DNA from: an uncultured Candidatus Melainabacteria bacterium
GTDB lineage: Bacteria > Cyanobacteriota > Vampirovibrionia > Gastranaerophilales > Gastranaerophilaceae
Assembly: GCA_949902595.1 (NCBI GenBank)
Contig: CATLDC010000012.1
Location: forward strand, 1-55,045
Direction: 5' to 3'
DNA: 55,045 nucleotides
A program made the translations under genes and the position numbers. How positions within the stretch are numbered: the first letter of the stretch is position 1; each line of letters starts with the position of its first letter. This document shows positions 33,749-42,685 of this stretch, one piece after another. The notes under the pieces are model-generated. The model made no database searches. It saw nothing but the letters and a program-made list of their open reading frames with translations, and was not told where the DNA came from.

Positions 33749-34795
33749 ATGGAACTTAGTCTTAAATGCCTTCCGGTTGGAAGTTTACCTTACGAGGATA
33801 CCAAGAGCACAACGAGAATGATGGTCAAGCTTTTTGAAGCTTCCCCGTTCTTTGCATTCCTGCCTCTGGCTTCTTCCGACGATAATGTCAGACACCGGAC
33901 ACTGGACAATGTTCCGGGATTCAAGGTTAAGGAAAAGAAAATCTTCTTTGACAAGGATTTTCCTGAATACAAACAGGAAATCGTCGCACTCGATACTGTC
34001 TTTAATAACCCTGATTTGGAAAGCCTTGAAAAATACGCTGTGGACTCGTTTTTTACGGAAAAATACTTCCAGATTATTGAACGAATTAAACCAAAAGAGA
34101 CCGTTATAAACCTGTTAGGCCCTTTTTCACTCTCGCAGATGATGATTAATAGCGAGATTCCGCAGATATTGAACGACAGGAGCCTGAGAAAACTGGTTAT
34201 TCAGACTGTTGCTGTAAAAGCTCTGTGGCTGATTTTTAAAATCCATGCTATTTCTCCTGAAACCTGCCCGATTATTGTGCTTGAAGAGCCGCTACTAAAT
34301 AAGATTGGGGATGTAAGGCGTGAAAACGAAGAAATAACGCGCGAAACAATCGTTAACCTGCTCGGAAAAACTATACAGAAAATCAAGGAATACCACGGTG
34401 CTGCAGCTGTTCAGTGCTTTGCAAAATGCGACTGGTCTGTGCCGATTGAAGCAGGTGCTGATGTGATTTCATTCAATGCTTATAACCACCCTAATAACCT
34501 GAATATCATTGCTGAACAGGTAAACAATTTCTTGATTGGTGGTGGACGGATTAACTGGGCGATTGTGCCTGTTGCAAATGAAAATCTTGTCAAAAGCATA
34601 ACTATTGATAATATTTATCACAAGTTTATGAAAACAACCGCCGGACTTATAACATCCGGAGCGAGCGAAAGACTTGTCTACGCAAAGGCAATGGTCTCTA
34701 TTCAGGGGGATGTTGATAAGCTGCCTTTGATTTTTGCAGAAAAAGCACTTATCATGTCAAAACAGCTTTCGCAAAAAATCCCGTTTTTTAAGTAG
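33749..34795 (+). CDS. UROD/MetE-like protein
   Basis: This 348-aa protein looks like the UROD/MetE-like fold used by cobalamin-independent methionine synthase and uroporphyrinogen decarboxylase: an opening GSLPYEDTKSTTRMMVKLFE with a conserved start, NLLGPFSLSQMMI, IVLEEPLLNKIG and DVISFNAYNHP. The MetE zinc ligands (HxC and two others) are not clear, so a methyltransferase of unknown substrate or a non-catalytic member is possible. Its last 8 bases overlap the end of the minus-strand gene at 34788. Confidence 0.7.
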   Translation: MELSLKCLPVGSLPYEDTKSTTRMMVKLFEASPFFAFLPLASSDDNVRHRTLDNVPGFKVKEKKIFFDKDFPEYKQEIVALDTVFNNPDLESLEKYAVDSFFTEKYFQIIERIKPKETVINLLGPFSLSQMMINSEIPQILNDRSLRKLVIQTVAVKALWLIFKIHAISPETCPIIVLEEPLLNKIGDVRRENEEITRETIVNLLGKTIQKIKEYHGAAAVQCFAKCDWSVPIEAGADVISFNAYNHPNNLNIIAEQVNNFLIGGGRINWAIVPVANENLVKSITIDNIYHKFMKTTAGLITSGASERLVYAKAMVSIQGDVDKLPLIFAEKALIMSKQLSQKIPFFK

Positions 34796-35867
34796 CTTCC
34801 TCTACGATTGCGTTTGAGTCAATAAAAATCGTATTTCTGATAAACGCATGCGCCATCAAAAGCAGGTACGGGTTCATCTCGTTGGTTGCAGAAAGGTTTA
34901 CTTTCGCCTCCTGATTCTCGAGCGTTTCTTTTTTCTTTGGCTCGATTGATTCTATGTCAATGGTGGTGTTCATCGCATGAGACGAACTCTCTTCCATTAG
35001 ACTCTTTTGAAGCGTTTTTTTAGGAAAATCTTCTGAACATATAATATAAACATCAACAGAATTTGAGGTTGTGAGCGTGAATACACCCTTTACGTTCCCG
35101 AAATTCTTTGTCTGGATAAGAACTGTGAGCTTTGAATCGTTGGACTCGTTTTCACCGTCAGGCGGGTTGACTTCAAGGTCAAATCCTACACCTTCGTTAA
35201 GCGGAAGCCACGGAAGATAAAGCATCATAAGACTTTTAAGAGTCTGGGTGGGGTTGTTTGATTCAGCAAGAGCCACGCAGGAGTTAATCAGACTCATTGT
35301 TTCCCGAATCTGGTCGCCTGTCATGTTGCTTTTTGAAGCCGAAGCCATGGCGATTATGAGGTTTGCTATTGCCTGCTTGCTGTTTTTCAGAATCATCTGT
35401 GAAATATCCGGAAGATGAATCATCCCGCTAAAAAAAAGCATTACAGCGTCTTTTCCGGCGCTTGCTGTCTGGGCATTCTGGGTCGGGATTTCAGAATTGT
35501 CGTTGAAAAGCCGGGCAATCATTTTCTGGTTCTTCAAAAGCTCCTGATTCAGGTCGTTTAGTAAAAGCGTGTTTGTGCTAATCAGATTGGTTTTGCTTTG
35601 CGCAGCTTGTAGGATTTCACCGAGTGTTTGCGGGAGCCCGAGCAGGTTTTTGATATAAATCGAGCGGTCCATGCTTGCTATCTGGTTCATCTGGAGCTGG
35701 GTAATGAGTCCCAAAGTCGGCTGCAAAGACGGTGCGGGTTTTGCAAGCGCTGAATTAAAAGCAAGAGAGTTGTTGCCGACTTCGACTCCCTGCTGTTTGA
35801 GTTTTTTGAGATATAGTTCCGGATTTCTCAAACCGGCTAGTATTTTTCCAACGCTGAATCCGTCCAT
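34788..35867 (-). CDS. hypothetical protein, possibly FliK-like hook-length control
   Basis: This 359-aa protein starts MDGFSVGKILAGLRNPELYLKK. Gln/Leu/Asn-rich helices follow to about residue 210. The segment LTVLIQTKNFGNVKGVFTL, then VDVYIICSEDFPKK, resembles the C-terminal hook-length domain of FliK, where LxLxPxxLGxVxVxL is typical. No membrane helix or signal peptide is seen. The flagellar genes are 11 kb away, and the assignment is weak. An alternative is an unrelated helical protein. Confidence 0.45.
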   Translation of the reverse strand: MDGFSVGKILAGLRNPELYLKKLKQQGVEVGNNSLAFNSALAKPAPSLQPTLGLITQLQMNQIASMDRSIYIKNLLGLPQTLGEILQAAQSKTNLISTNTLLLNDLNQELLKNQKMIARLFNDNSEIPTQNAQTASAGKDAVMLFFSGMIHLPDISQMILKNSKQAIANLIIAMASASKSNMTGDQIRETMSLINSCVALAESNNPTQTLKSLMMLYLPWLPLNEGVGFDLEVNPPDGENESNDSKLTVLIQTKNFGNVKGVFTLTTSNSVDVYIICSEDFPKKTLQKSLMEESSSHAMNTTIDIESIEPKKKETLENQEAKVNLSATNEMNPYLLLMAHAFIRNTIFIDSNAIVEEAT

Positions 35868-35929
35868 AGTATTAATTATAACAAGATTTGAAGAGAAGTC
35901 TAGTTTGGAAGATTCATTTAAATATAGGA

Positions 35930-35963
35930 TTGTCTTGGTGTGGAAAATATATTAAGATTTATA
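35930..35963 (+). promoter_or_regulatory. promoter-like sequence before the micro-ORF
   Basis: TTGTCT (35930-35935), 17 bases, TAAGAT (35953-35958) each match four of six consensus bases. A second choice is TTGGTG (35935) with TTTATA (35958-35963). Both would start transcription near 35965-35970. Confidence 0.35.
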
Positions 35964-35976
35964 TGAGCAGGCGGGC

Positions 35977-36167
35977 ACTCCCTGTAAACCAAACTCCTCA
36001 AGCACAGACTTAAAATCGGTGAAAAAAACTTGACGGAAGGAGGGTACGCGTATGATTGACATATTAGTACTAATTTATTTAATTTTACGAACTTGTAAAC
36101 ATAAAGAACTAGCACTAATCCTTGTAATCATAGTGCTAGCATTAATACATTAATGCAAACAGGGAGT
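35977..36167 (+). repeat. 9-base inverted repeats enclosing the micro-ORF
   Basis: ACTCCCTGT (35977-35985) and ACAGGGAGT (36159-36167) are exact complements 173 bases apart and would close a long-range stem around the micro-ORF. Two further stems lie inside: CTAGCACTA (36109-36117) with TAGTGCTAG (36131-36139), and GCATTAAT (36139-36146) with ATTAATGC (36149-36156). Confidence 0.6.
36052..36153 (+). CDS. hydrophobic micro-ORF, 33 aa, type I toxin-like
   Basis: An ATG at 36052 follows AAGGAGGG (36037-36044), a strong Shine-Dalgarno at 7 bases. The 33 codons encode a peptide of two hydrophobic stretches (ILVLIYLIL and ALILVIIVLALI) with a charged centre (RTCKHKE). Leu and Ile make up more than half. 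The reading frame overlaps two inverted repeats, and CTCCT at 35994-35998 can pair with the ribosome site. The composition, strong but possibly masked ribosome site, and closing 5'-3' stem recall type I toxin mRNAs. No antitoxin RNA is demonstrated. It could also be a small membrane regulator. Confidence 0.5.
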   Translation: MIDILVLIYLILRTCKHKELALILVIIVLALIH

Positions 36168-36229
36168 TAAAATCAAAAAGGTACCCAAAACCCTTTTGAG
36201 CCCGTTTGCTCTCTTATTATAAACTATTT

Positions 36230-38056
36230 TTAATCATTTTTCAATACTTCATCCAGAATCCTGTAAACAATCTCTGTTTTTCCCTTTGAATCCTGCCATT
36301 CTGAACCGTCTATCATGTGAAGCCAGTTTTCGTTGTCAAAATACTGGATAAGCTCGGTTTGCGCAAGCTCACGAATCCGTGTATCATCGGGTTTAGAATT
36401 ATTTTTTACATTCCAGAAAGATGTGTCTGCAAACCTGATATTCTCCGGATTACATTTCGAATAAAGCACAGGCCAATTTCCGCTTCCGGTATCAGCTCCG
36501 ACAACTTTTAAAAACCCGAAACGGCGCCATTTTCCAAAATTAACTTTTTTATCCTTAAGCGCATTATAGTTATAGAATGAGAACCCCGGCCAAATGTACC
36601 ACATGTTTTTGTTCAAAATCGTTTCCTCGTGCGGCTGATTTTTGTGCCCGTAAAAATCCTGAGTCTTAATGTATTCTTCTATATTAACAGGTTTTACTGG
36701 AAAAATATCATGGTCTAAGAATGCAAAATTATTGCCGCGCTTTTTTATAATGTTCTGATAAATCCAGTTGAGCGCAATTCCGTGTGAATCAGAATACCCG
36801 TTAGGATTCTTTTTTGGCTGAACACGGATAAATGTCACATCCAAATCCTCGCAAACTTTTCTTATTGCTTCGGATTTGTCTTTTACGTTTGAATTGTCGC
36901 AAATCAGGATTGTGAAATCTCCCTGCGCAAATTTTCTTATAAGCTTTATTTGATACTCAATTACCTTTGGGTTGTTGAAAGCCACTGTAATCAAATCAAT
37001 GCCTGTGGTTTTGTCATAATCTTTTGAGTAATACGCCGGCATAGAAAACTTGTTTGCAGAAAGCTTTTTGTGCTCTCTTTTCCTTCTTTTTCTTTCAAGC
37101 TCATCCGCTGAAAGCGTCTTGCTTAGTTTTATTTTTGCCCCTAATAATCTAAGAACCTTAGTTTTATTTTTGCCCCTGTACTCATTCTTGATAGAAAAAA
37201 CTTTTCTCAAAAACGGCTCTTCGTTTGTCGGCGCGACTGATTTTTCGTAATCTTCAAGCAGCTCGTCATAAACCGCAGTCTTTCTTGCATACTCCCACCA
37301 CTTTGCGCAGAATTTATTCCCGCAGCCCTTGAACGCAGGCTTGAGCCCTGTGAGGTGAACGATTACAGGATTTTCTTTGGCTTGAAGGTATTCCAACTCT
37401 TCTTTGCCCTCAAACTCGTAATACCCGCCTCTCCACCATGTATCCATAAAATTGTATTTTGGAAGCAGAACAATCTTGTACTCGTCTGCAACCTTGTTAA
37501 TGGAATCCTGGTCGCAAAACTCGATGATTTTGGCGTTATTCTTAGCAAAGTCTACAATTTTGTCAAAAAACTTTTCATTCCTGCAATAATCACAATTAAA
37601 AAGCAGCATGCCGGAATTTAGGTAAACTTCGCTCTTCATCCCGAGACGCCTTACATATTTGTCCACGCCCCACACGTCTTTAACGCCTGCAAGGAATTTG
37701 CCTTCTAAATTTGTGCCGAAAACTTCTGACAAGTCGCCTAAAATTAGCGTATCGCAGTCAAGATACATTATTCTATCAAGGTCGGGACATAAATCAGGAA
37801 GCTTAATCCTGAACCATGCCTGCACTGTGACCCAATGTGAGAGCGGCAGGTTTTCGAACAAGCATTCGTCCATTTCTAAGAAACGGATTTTCGCTCCAAC
37901 GCTTTCAAGCTTTTTTTTGCTCTCCTGGGAGAGTTTGGAATACATTATAATAAATTCAATCTTGTGGTCTTTGTTGTTCTCAACCACGCTTTTCATAGAA
38001 ACAACGGTCTGGTTTGTGTACCCGTCATCCGGTGCGTAAGCAATATTTAATTTCAT
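36230..38056 (-). CDS. bifunctional glycosyltransferase: GT8 domain plus second glycosyltransferase-like domain
   Basis: The first about 300 residues are a family 8 transferase: YAPDDGYTNQTVVSMKS, the DXD-type MYLDCDTLILGDL, then HLTGLKPAF. Residues about 350-608 are a second, GT2-like domain: GIDLITVAFNNPKVIEYQIKL, LICDNSN and FAFLDHDIFPVKP with a DHD. Such chains add two sugars in series. The start overlaps the end of the upstream gene by four bases. Last gene of the four-gene glycan operon. Sugar identities are unknown. Confidence 0.85.
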   Translation of the reverse strand: MKLNIAYAPDDGYTNQTVVSMKSVVENNKDHKIEFIIMYSKLSQESKKKLESVGAKIRFLEMDECLFENLPLSHWVTVQAWFRIKLPDLCPDLDRIMYLDCDTLILGDLSEVFGTNLEGKFLAGVKDVWGVDKYVRRLGMKSEVYLNSGMLLFNCDYCRNEKFFDKIVDFAKNNAKIIEFCDQDSINKVADEYKIVLLPKYNFMDTWWRGGYYEFEGKEELEYLQAKENPVIVHLTGLKPAFKGCGNKFCAKWWEYARKTAVYDELLEDYEKSVAPTNEEPFLRKVFSIKNEYRGKNKTKVLRLLGAKIKLSKTLSADELERKRRKREHKKLSANKFSMPAYYSKDYDKTTGIDLITVAFNNPKVIEYQIKLIRKFAQGDFTILICDNSNVKDKSEAIRKVCEDLDVTFIRVQPKKNPNGYSDSHGIALNWIYQNIIKKRGNNFAFLDHDIFPVKPVNIEEYIKTQDFYGHKNQPHEETILNKNMWYIWPGFSFYNYNALKDKKVNFGKWRRFGFLKVVGADTGSGNWPVLYSKCNPENIRFADTSFWNVKNNSKPDDTRIRELAQTELIQYFDNENWLHMIDGSEWQDSKGKTEIVYRILDEVLKND

Positions 38057-38952
38057 ACTCCGTACTCCTTTAAAATGTGTTCGTAGAAAGTTCCTTCAAT
38101 AGAAAAATCTTTTTCCTTGGTTAAGACAGACTGCTTGTGCGTAAGCTTGTGCACTCCGCTCATTTTCTTTATCTGCTCCCATCTTCCGGCATCAAACGGT
38201 TTTAAGAGTTCGCCCTGAAATTGCTGAACAGGCAGGAAGCTAAAGAACGGGACTTGTGCAAACAAATCTTTATTCTTTTGAGTTACCATTGTAAACGCGT
38301 GCAGGAATGTGAAATAGTTTACAAGGAAGTTGTTTTCCTTCCAGTAATATTCAAGCGCGCTAAGCGTTTGCTTAAGGATTCGGTTTTCAGGCTTTGCTGC
38401 AATAAAGTAGCTTGCCATGTTAAGTCCGTCAAGGTCGATTTTCAAATCGTTTTGGAAAACGAACAAATCCGCTTCTGTAATATATTCAGGCAAATCTTCG
38501 GTCAAAAGCACAGTTGCGTCCATCCAGATTCCGCCGTGCCGGATAAGAAGGCAGGTTCTTAAAATATCTGAAAAGAAGGCCGTTTTGATTAATCCTTTTT
38601 CTTTCAACTTAAGAAAGATTTCCGGAATCTCAACATAGTTTTTGAGTGTTTCAGGTGTGAGGAGGATTCTTTCGTAGTTTCCTTTAAATCTGTCAACGCT
38701 GTTCAGACAAGCCTGAACAAGAGGCGGGATTGAGCCGTCAGGACTTTCCCAGTACTGCCAAATGATTTGCTTTGTTTCCGGCGCGGGTTCGGAAGTATTG
38801 AGCTTTGCGCCCTTTTTAACATACTTTCTCAAATAAAACTTTGCCCAGTTTCCCTTCAAAATCCTTCTGATTTTTCTATCCACAACAAAGATTTCCAGAC
38901 AGATTTTTACTATTGAGTTTACAAATTGCCAGAACAATGATTTCAGATACAT
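38053..38952 (-). CDS. capsular polysaccharide synthesis protein-like glycosyltransferase
   Basis: This 299-aa protein has IIWQYWESPDGSIPPLVQACLNSV, LIKTAFFSDILRTCLLIRHGGIWMDATVLL (the DXD-like GGIWMDA) and ADLFVFQND, typical of the Caps_synth / GT32-like group. One N-terminal hydrophobic segment could anchor it. Overlaps its neighbours by 10 and 4 bases in a glycan operon. Confidence 0.85.
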   Translation of the reverse strand: MYLKSLFWQFVNSIVKICLEIFVVDRKIRRILKGNWAKFYLRKYVKKGAKLNTSEPAPETKQIIWQYWESPDGSIPPLVQACLNSVDRFKGNYERILLTPETLKNYVEIPEIFLKLKEKGLIKTAFFSDILRTCLLIRHGGIWMDATVLLTEDLPEYITEADLFVFQNDLKIDLDGLNMASYFIAAKPENRILKQTLSALEYYWKENNFLVNYFTFLHAFTMVTQKNKDLFAQVPFFSFLPVQQFQGELLKPFDAGRWEQIKKMSGVHKLTHKQSVLTKEKDFSIEGTFYEHILKEYGV

Positions 38953-39839
38953 TCTTCCTCCAATATTTCAAGGATTTGCGGGTATTTTTTTAGCATTACC
39001 TGATACGCCTCATCAAGCGACATCCCCACACCTTTTTTGTTAACCTTGCAAAGCCCGTATTGCTGGGAATCCTCAACGTAGTTTATTGATTCAGAATACC
39101 CTTTGACAAGCCGTGTTTTGTATCCGTTAAGTGTTGCCATTGCCCAGAGCCAGACATCGTCGTGGGTAGGGATAAGCTCTCTAAAGATTTCTTCATCTGT
39201 GCAGTCCTTGTAAAAACAATTAGGCGGATATAATACTGCGCCATAACCGGTCAGCCTGTTGCGAAAACTTGCCTGACCTCTGTGCCTGTCAAGATAAAGC
39301 TCGCGGGTCTTTTCCCAACTGATAGTTTTATCTTCAATTTTGAGCCAGTCGCATCTGTGTGCTTGGACTTCGTCTTTGTGCTCCAAATAAGACTTGTAAA
39401 GCGTTTCAACCGTATCAGGCGCATAATAAATATCATCGTCGGTTGTGATGATTATTGAATCCGGATATTTTTCAAGCGCAGGAATAATTTTTTTATAAGA
39501 TCGGATGTCTTTATACCAATCAATTGTAAGCCCGAAATCCTTAAGCCTCAGGAGTTTTTCCGGCAAATCTTTTTCACCTCCCGGAAATTGCTCGGGAGCG
39601 AGCCACAAAACAACCACATCAGGCTTCATTGTCTGGGTAAGCAGGGTTTTGATTGTTTTTACAGCAATGTTTATGCGTTCTGGAAAACTTGTCAAAGACA
39701 CGACAATCTTTTCGCTGTTGGCAGTCACTCCACACTCTTTCACCTCCGGACACTTGTACGGAAAACTCTTTTTTATCCGAATCATTATCCCGAAAAGATT
39801 TATTACAATATGTCCGTCAAAGTACTGAACAGGCTTCAT
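38943..39839 (-). CDS. glycosyltransferase, GT2-like
   Basis: This 298-aa protein has VVSLTSFPERINIAVKTIKTLL near the start, PDVVVLWLAPEQFPG and SIIITTDDDIYYAPDTVETL, the DDD metal site of a GT-A-like transferase. The N-terminus MKPVQYFDGHIVIN is unusual for the family. Overlaps GT9 by four bases and the next gene by ten. Confidence 0.83.
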   Translation of the reverse strand: MKPVQYFDGHIVINLFGIMIRIKKSFPYKCPEVKECGVTANSEKIVVSLTSFPERINIAVKTIKTLLTQTMKPDVVVLWLAPEQFPGGEKDLPEKLLRLKDFGLTIDWYKDIRSYKKIIPALEKYPDSIIITTDDDIYYAPDTVETLYKSYLEHKDEVQAHRCDWLKIEDKTISWEKTRELYLDRHRGQASFRNRLTGYGAVLYPPNCFYKDCTDEEIFRELIPTHDDVWLWAMATLNGYKTRLVKGYSESINYVEDSQQYGLCKVNKKGVGMSLDEAYQVMLKKYPQILEILEEECI

Positions 39840-40777
39840 CTTATCACCTCTTTGAAAGCTTCTAACACATATTCAGGAGCCACATACCCTTCAAGAGTTT
39901 TTGCCGGATAAAGCGCCTCATCCGGTGCCCACATATCTGCATGGCCATCATAAAATATTCCAACAACCGGCACCTGAAGCGCGTTTGCAAAATGCAGTGT
40001 TCCTGTATCAACCGTAATACATTTCCCGCAAATCTTCAAAATGTTTGCAAGCTCCACAAAACTTGTGCAGTCAACAAGATTAATGAAATCAAAACAGCCT
40101 TCCTGTCTCAATTTCACAGAAAAATCCCTGCTAACATTTCCCGCTCCTGTCAAAACCGGAGTGAATCCCTCCTGGTTCAGAAGAAAAATCAGCTTTGCGC
40201 AATCACTTACTTTCATATCTTTTTTGTAGTAGTTGCTCGTTGTGCAGAGTACCACCGGATTTTCCAGAGTTTTAACTTTTTCAACAACAGGTGTATTAAC
40301 CTCCGGCGCATTGTATTTTATTGCCAGATTTTTGTGCTCACCTGTTAGCGCGTCAATGAGTCCGCTCCAGTGTTTTTTTATGTGGGTGAAATCTTTGATT
40401 TCATATTTCTCTTTTGTGTTCCACAATTTGCACCTGTGGTTAGAGAGGATATGTTTTGCGCCCAGAAGTCTTGAGATGAGAAGATTTCTCTCGTTAGAAT
40501 ATGTTACAAAAGAAGCGTAAGGATGTTTGTAAGGAAATTCTCTCACAAATTTGAGCAAGCCTTTTAAAGTTTTGCACTCATTTTTGTCATAGACAACGAC
40601 TTCATCTACGCCCTGCTGGTATTTTGCAACATCGACAAAAGGTTTGTTGCACACAAAAACAACTTTTGATACCGGATAATAGAATTTGATATTCTGCACA
40701 AGAGCATTTGTTACGAGCATATCTCCGATACACGCTGTATTAAATACTAAAAAAATCTTTTCCTGCTCGTTTGTCAT
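39836..40777 (-). CDS. glycosyltransferase family 9 (heptosyltransferase-like)
   Basis: This 313-aa protein has the GT9 layout: an N-terminal FLVFNTACIGDMLVTNALVQNIK, then PVVLCTTSNYYKKDMKVSDCAKL, and the donor-binding TVDTGTLHFANALQVPVVGIFYDGH. Members transfer heptose or other ADP-sugars to lipid cores. First gene of the four-gene minus-strand operon. Confidence 0.88.
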   Translation of the reverse strand: MTNEQEKIFLVFNTACIGDMLVTNALVQNIKFYYPVSKVVFVCNKPFVDVAKYQQGVDEVVVYDKNECKTLKGLLKFVREFPYKHPYASFVTYSNERNLLISRLLGAKHILSNHRCKLWNTKEKYEIKDFTHIKKHWSGLIDALTGEHKNLAIKYNAPEVNTPVVEKVKTLENPVVLCTTSNYYKKDMKVSDCAKLIFLLNQEGFTPVLTGAGNVSRDFSVKLRQEGCFDFINLVDCTSFVELANILKICGKCITVDTGTLHFANALQVPVVGIFYDGHADMWAPDEALYPAKTLEGYVAPEYVLEAFKEVIR

Positions 40778-40818
40778 ACAAATTATTTTATCACAACTTT
40801 ACATTGATTCATACTTTA

Positions 40819-40847
40819 TTGAATTGAAAAATTATTTAAGATATCCT
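40819..40847 (+). promoter_or_regulatory. sigma70-type promoter of minCDE
   Basis: TTGAAT (40819-40824), exactly 17 bases, TATCCT (40842-40847); transcription would start about 25 bases before the minC ATG. Confidence 0.5.
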
Positions 40848-40879
40848 TTAGTATGTGGTAGATTATTTGGGAATTGCAA

Positions 40880-41872
40880 ATGGAAAAAGGTTTTGTAGAG
40901 AACGGGTTTATAATAGACTTAAGCAATGCTAAAAACACAACCCAGCTTGTGTTTGAACTTAGCTCTATAATGGAACACCCTGATGTAAAAGGTAAAAAGA
41001 TTTGTTTAAAACTGGGAAGTCTTGATTTGAAACAATCCCAGCTTTTGAGTATAAAAGCGCTTATTGAATCAATGGACGCTGATATTGCGTTTATTGACAC
41101 TGATTCTGAACAGACAGAAGCTTCGGCAGTAAGTCTCGGAATCATTATTTCAGAGCTCTCAAACGACGTTAAGCCGTCCATTGTTTGTGATTCCGCACCG
41201 GAAATCAAGGAAGAAGCAGTTGAAATAAAAGAAGAATCCGAACCTGAAATCGGCAAAACAGTCGAAATTCAGGCAGACATTGCTCCTGTTTCTGATTCTC
41301 CGATTGAGACCGCAGAAGGAATTGAAGATGTTTATGATGAGGAAACAACCCAGGAGCTTTCAGAGGTTATTCCGTCAGAAACATTCAGCGCCGATTTTGA
41401 GACACTGGCTGCAACAGAGGGCTTAATCAAAACAGAAGATACAAGCAAGTATATTTTATTAGACACAGGTGATGTGCTCCCACAGGGCGCAGAAGAAAAT
41501 TCTGTTAACACAGAAACGCTTCCTACGCTTTACATAAACCAGACTTTGCGTTCCGGTCAGACAGTGAGCTACGAAGGCAACATTCTGATTATCGGCGACG
41601 CTCACCCGGGCAGTGAAATCGTTGCAACAGGCGACATTACAGTCTGGGGTATTTTAGGCGGTATTGCTCATGCCGGTTCTATGGGGAATGTTACATCAAA
41701 AGTAAGAGCGCTCAAGCTGAACGCAATCCAGCTCAGAATTGCAGGGTTGTACGCAAGACGCAACGACACTTTGAACGTACCTTATGTGCAGAAAACAAAC
41801 GAGTTTACCCCTGAGGAAGCTCAAATTGAAGATGGAAAAATAGTTATTTATAAAAAGTTAAGGAGAGATTAA
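40880..41872 (+). CDS. minC: septum site-determining protein MinC
   Basis: MinC blocks FtsZ assembly away from midcell. Residues 1 to about 95 are the N-terminal FtsZ-inhibition domain, about 100-200 an acidic Glu/Thr-rich linker, and about 205-330 the C-terminal beta-helix domain (LYINQTLRSGQTVSYEGNIL, DAHPGSEIVATGDITVWGIL, AHAG) that binds MinD. I take the ATG at 40880 rather than the in-frame TTG six bases earlier. Overlaps minD by one base (TAATG). The linker is longer than in E. coli. Confidence 0.95.
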   Translation: MEKGFVENGFIIDLSNAKNTTQLVFELSSIMEHPDVKGKKICLKLGSLDLKQSQLLSIKALIESMDADIAFIDTDSEQTEASAVSLGIIISELSNDVKPSIVCDSAPEIKEEAVEIKEESEPEIGKTVEIQADIAPVSDSPIETAEGIEDVYDEETTQELSEVIPSETFSADFETLAATEGLIKTEDTSKYILLDTGDVLPQGAEENSVNTETLPTLYINQTLRSGQTVSYEGNILIIGDAHPGSEIVATGDITVWGILGGIAHAGSMGNVTSKVRALKLNAIQLRIAGLYARRNDTLNVPYVQKTNEFTPEEAQIEDGKIVIYKKLRRD

Positions 41873-42684
41873 TGGCTGGTCGAGTTATAGTAATCACATC
41901 CGGCAAAGGCGGAGTCGGAAAAACAACTACAAGTGCAAACATTGGTACTGCGCTTGCTAAATCCGGATACAAAGTAGTCCTTATCGACACAGATTTGGGA
42001 TTAAGAAATTTAGACCTGCTTTTAGGTCTTGAAAACCGTATTGTATACACAATTGTTGACGTAATCGAAGAACGCTGCAAACTTAAACAAGCGCTTGTTA
42101 AGGACAAAAAGAATCCTAATCTCTCGCTTCTTGCTGCGGCTCAGACAAGAGACAAAACTGCAGTTAATGCAGAGCAGCTCAAAGAAATCTGCGACACATT
42201 AAAAGAAGAAAACGATTTTGTTCTTGTTGACTGTCCGGCAGGTATTGAGCAGGGTTTCCAGAACGCTGTAGCAGGTGCTTCTGAAGCAATCGTTGTTACA
42301 ACTCCTGAAATGTCAGCAATCAGAGACGCAGACAGAATTATCGGGCTTTTGGAAGCAAAGGAAGAAATCACAAGCTACAGACTTCTTCTAAACAGGGTTC
42401 GTCCAAACTTAATCAAATCTAACGAGATGATGAGCGTGGACGATGTTGTTGAAATCTTGTCTTGCCAGCTTGTTGGTATTATTCCGGAAGACACAGGAAT
42501 CATTACTTCTACAAACAAGGGCGAGCCGATTGTAAACGACGAAAACGCGCTTGCTGGTAAGGCTTACAGAAACGTTGCCCAAAGAATCTTAGGCGAGGAA
42601 GTTCCGTTCCTGGATTTGGATGAGCCGAAAGGATTTGTTGCAAAGATAAAAAATGCGTTTGCAAAACTGAAAGCGAAGGTGTAG
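41872..42684 (+). CDS. minD: septum site-determining ATPase MinD
   Basis: This 270-aa deviant-Walker ATPase has GKGGVGKTT (11-19), DTDLGLRNLDLLLGLE and VDCPAGIEQGF (about 123-133). It binds the membrane through its C-terminal amphipathic helix (KGFVAKIKNAFAKLKAK) and recruits MinC. Position 2 of the minC-minD-minE operon. Confidence 0.97.
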   Translation: MAGRVIVITSGKGGVGKTTTSANIGTALAKSGYKVVLIDTDLGLRNLDLLLGLENRIVYTIVDVIEERCKLKQALVKDKKNPNLSLLAAAQTRDKTAVNAEQLKEICDTLKEENDFVLVDCPAGIEQGFQNAVAGASEAIVVTTPEMSAIRDADRIIGLLEAKEEITSYRLLLNRVRPNLIKSNEMMSVDDVVEILSCQLVGIIPEDTGIITSTNKGEPIVNDENALAGKAYRNVAQRILGEEVPFLDLDEPKGFVAKIKNAFAKLKAKV

Positions 42685-42685
42685 A

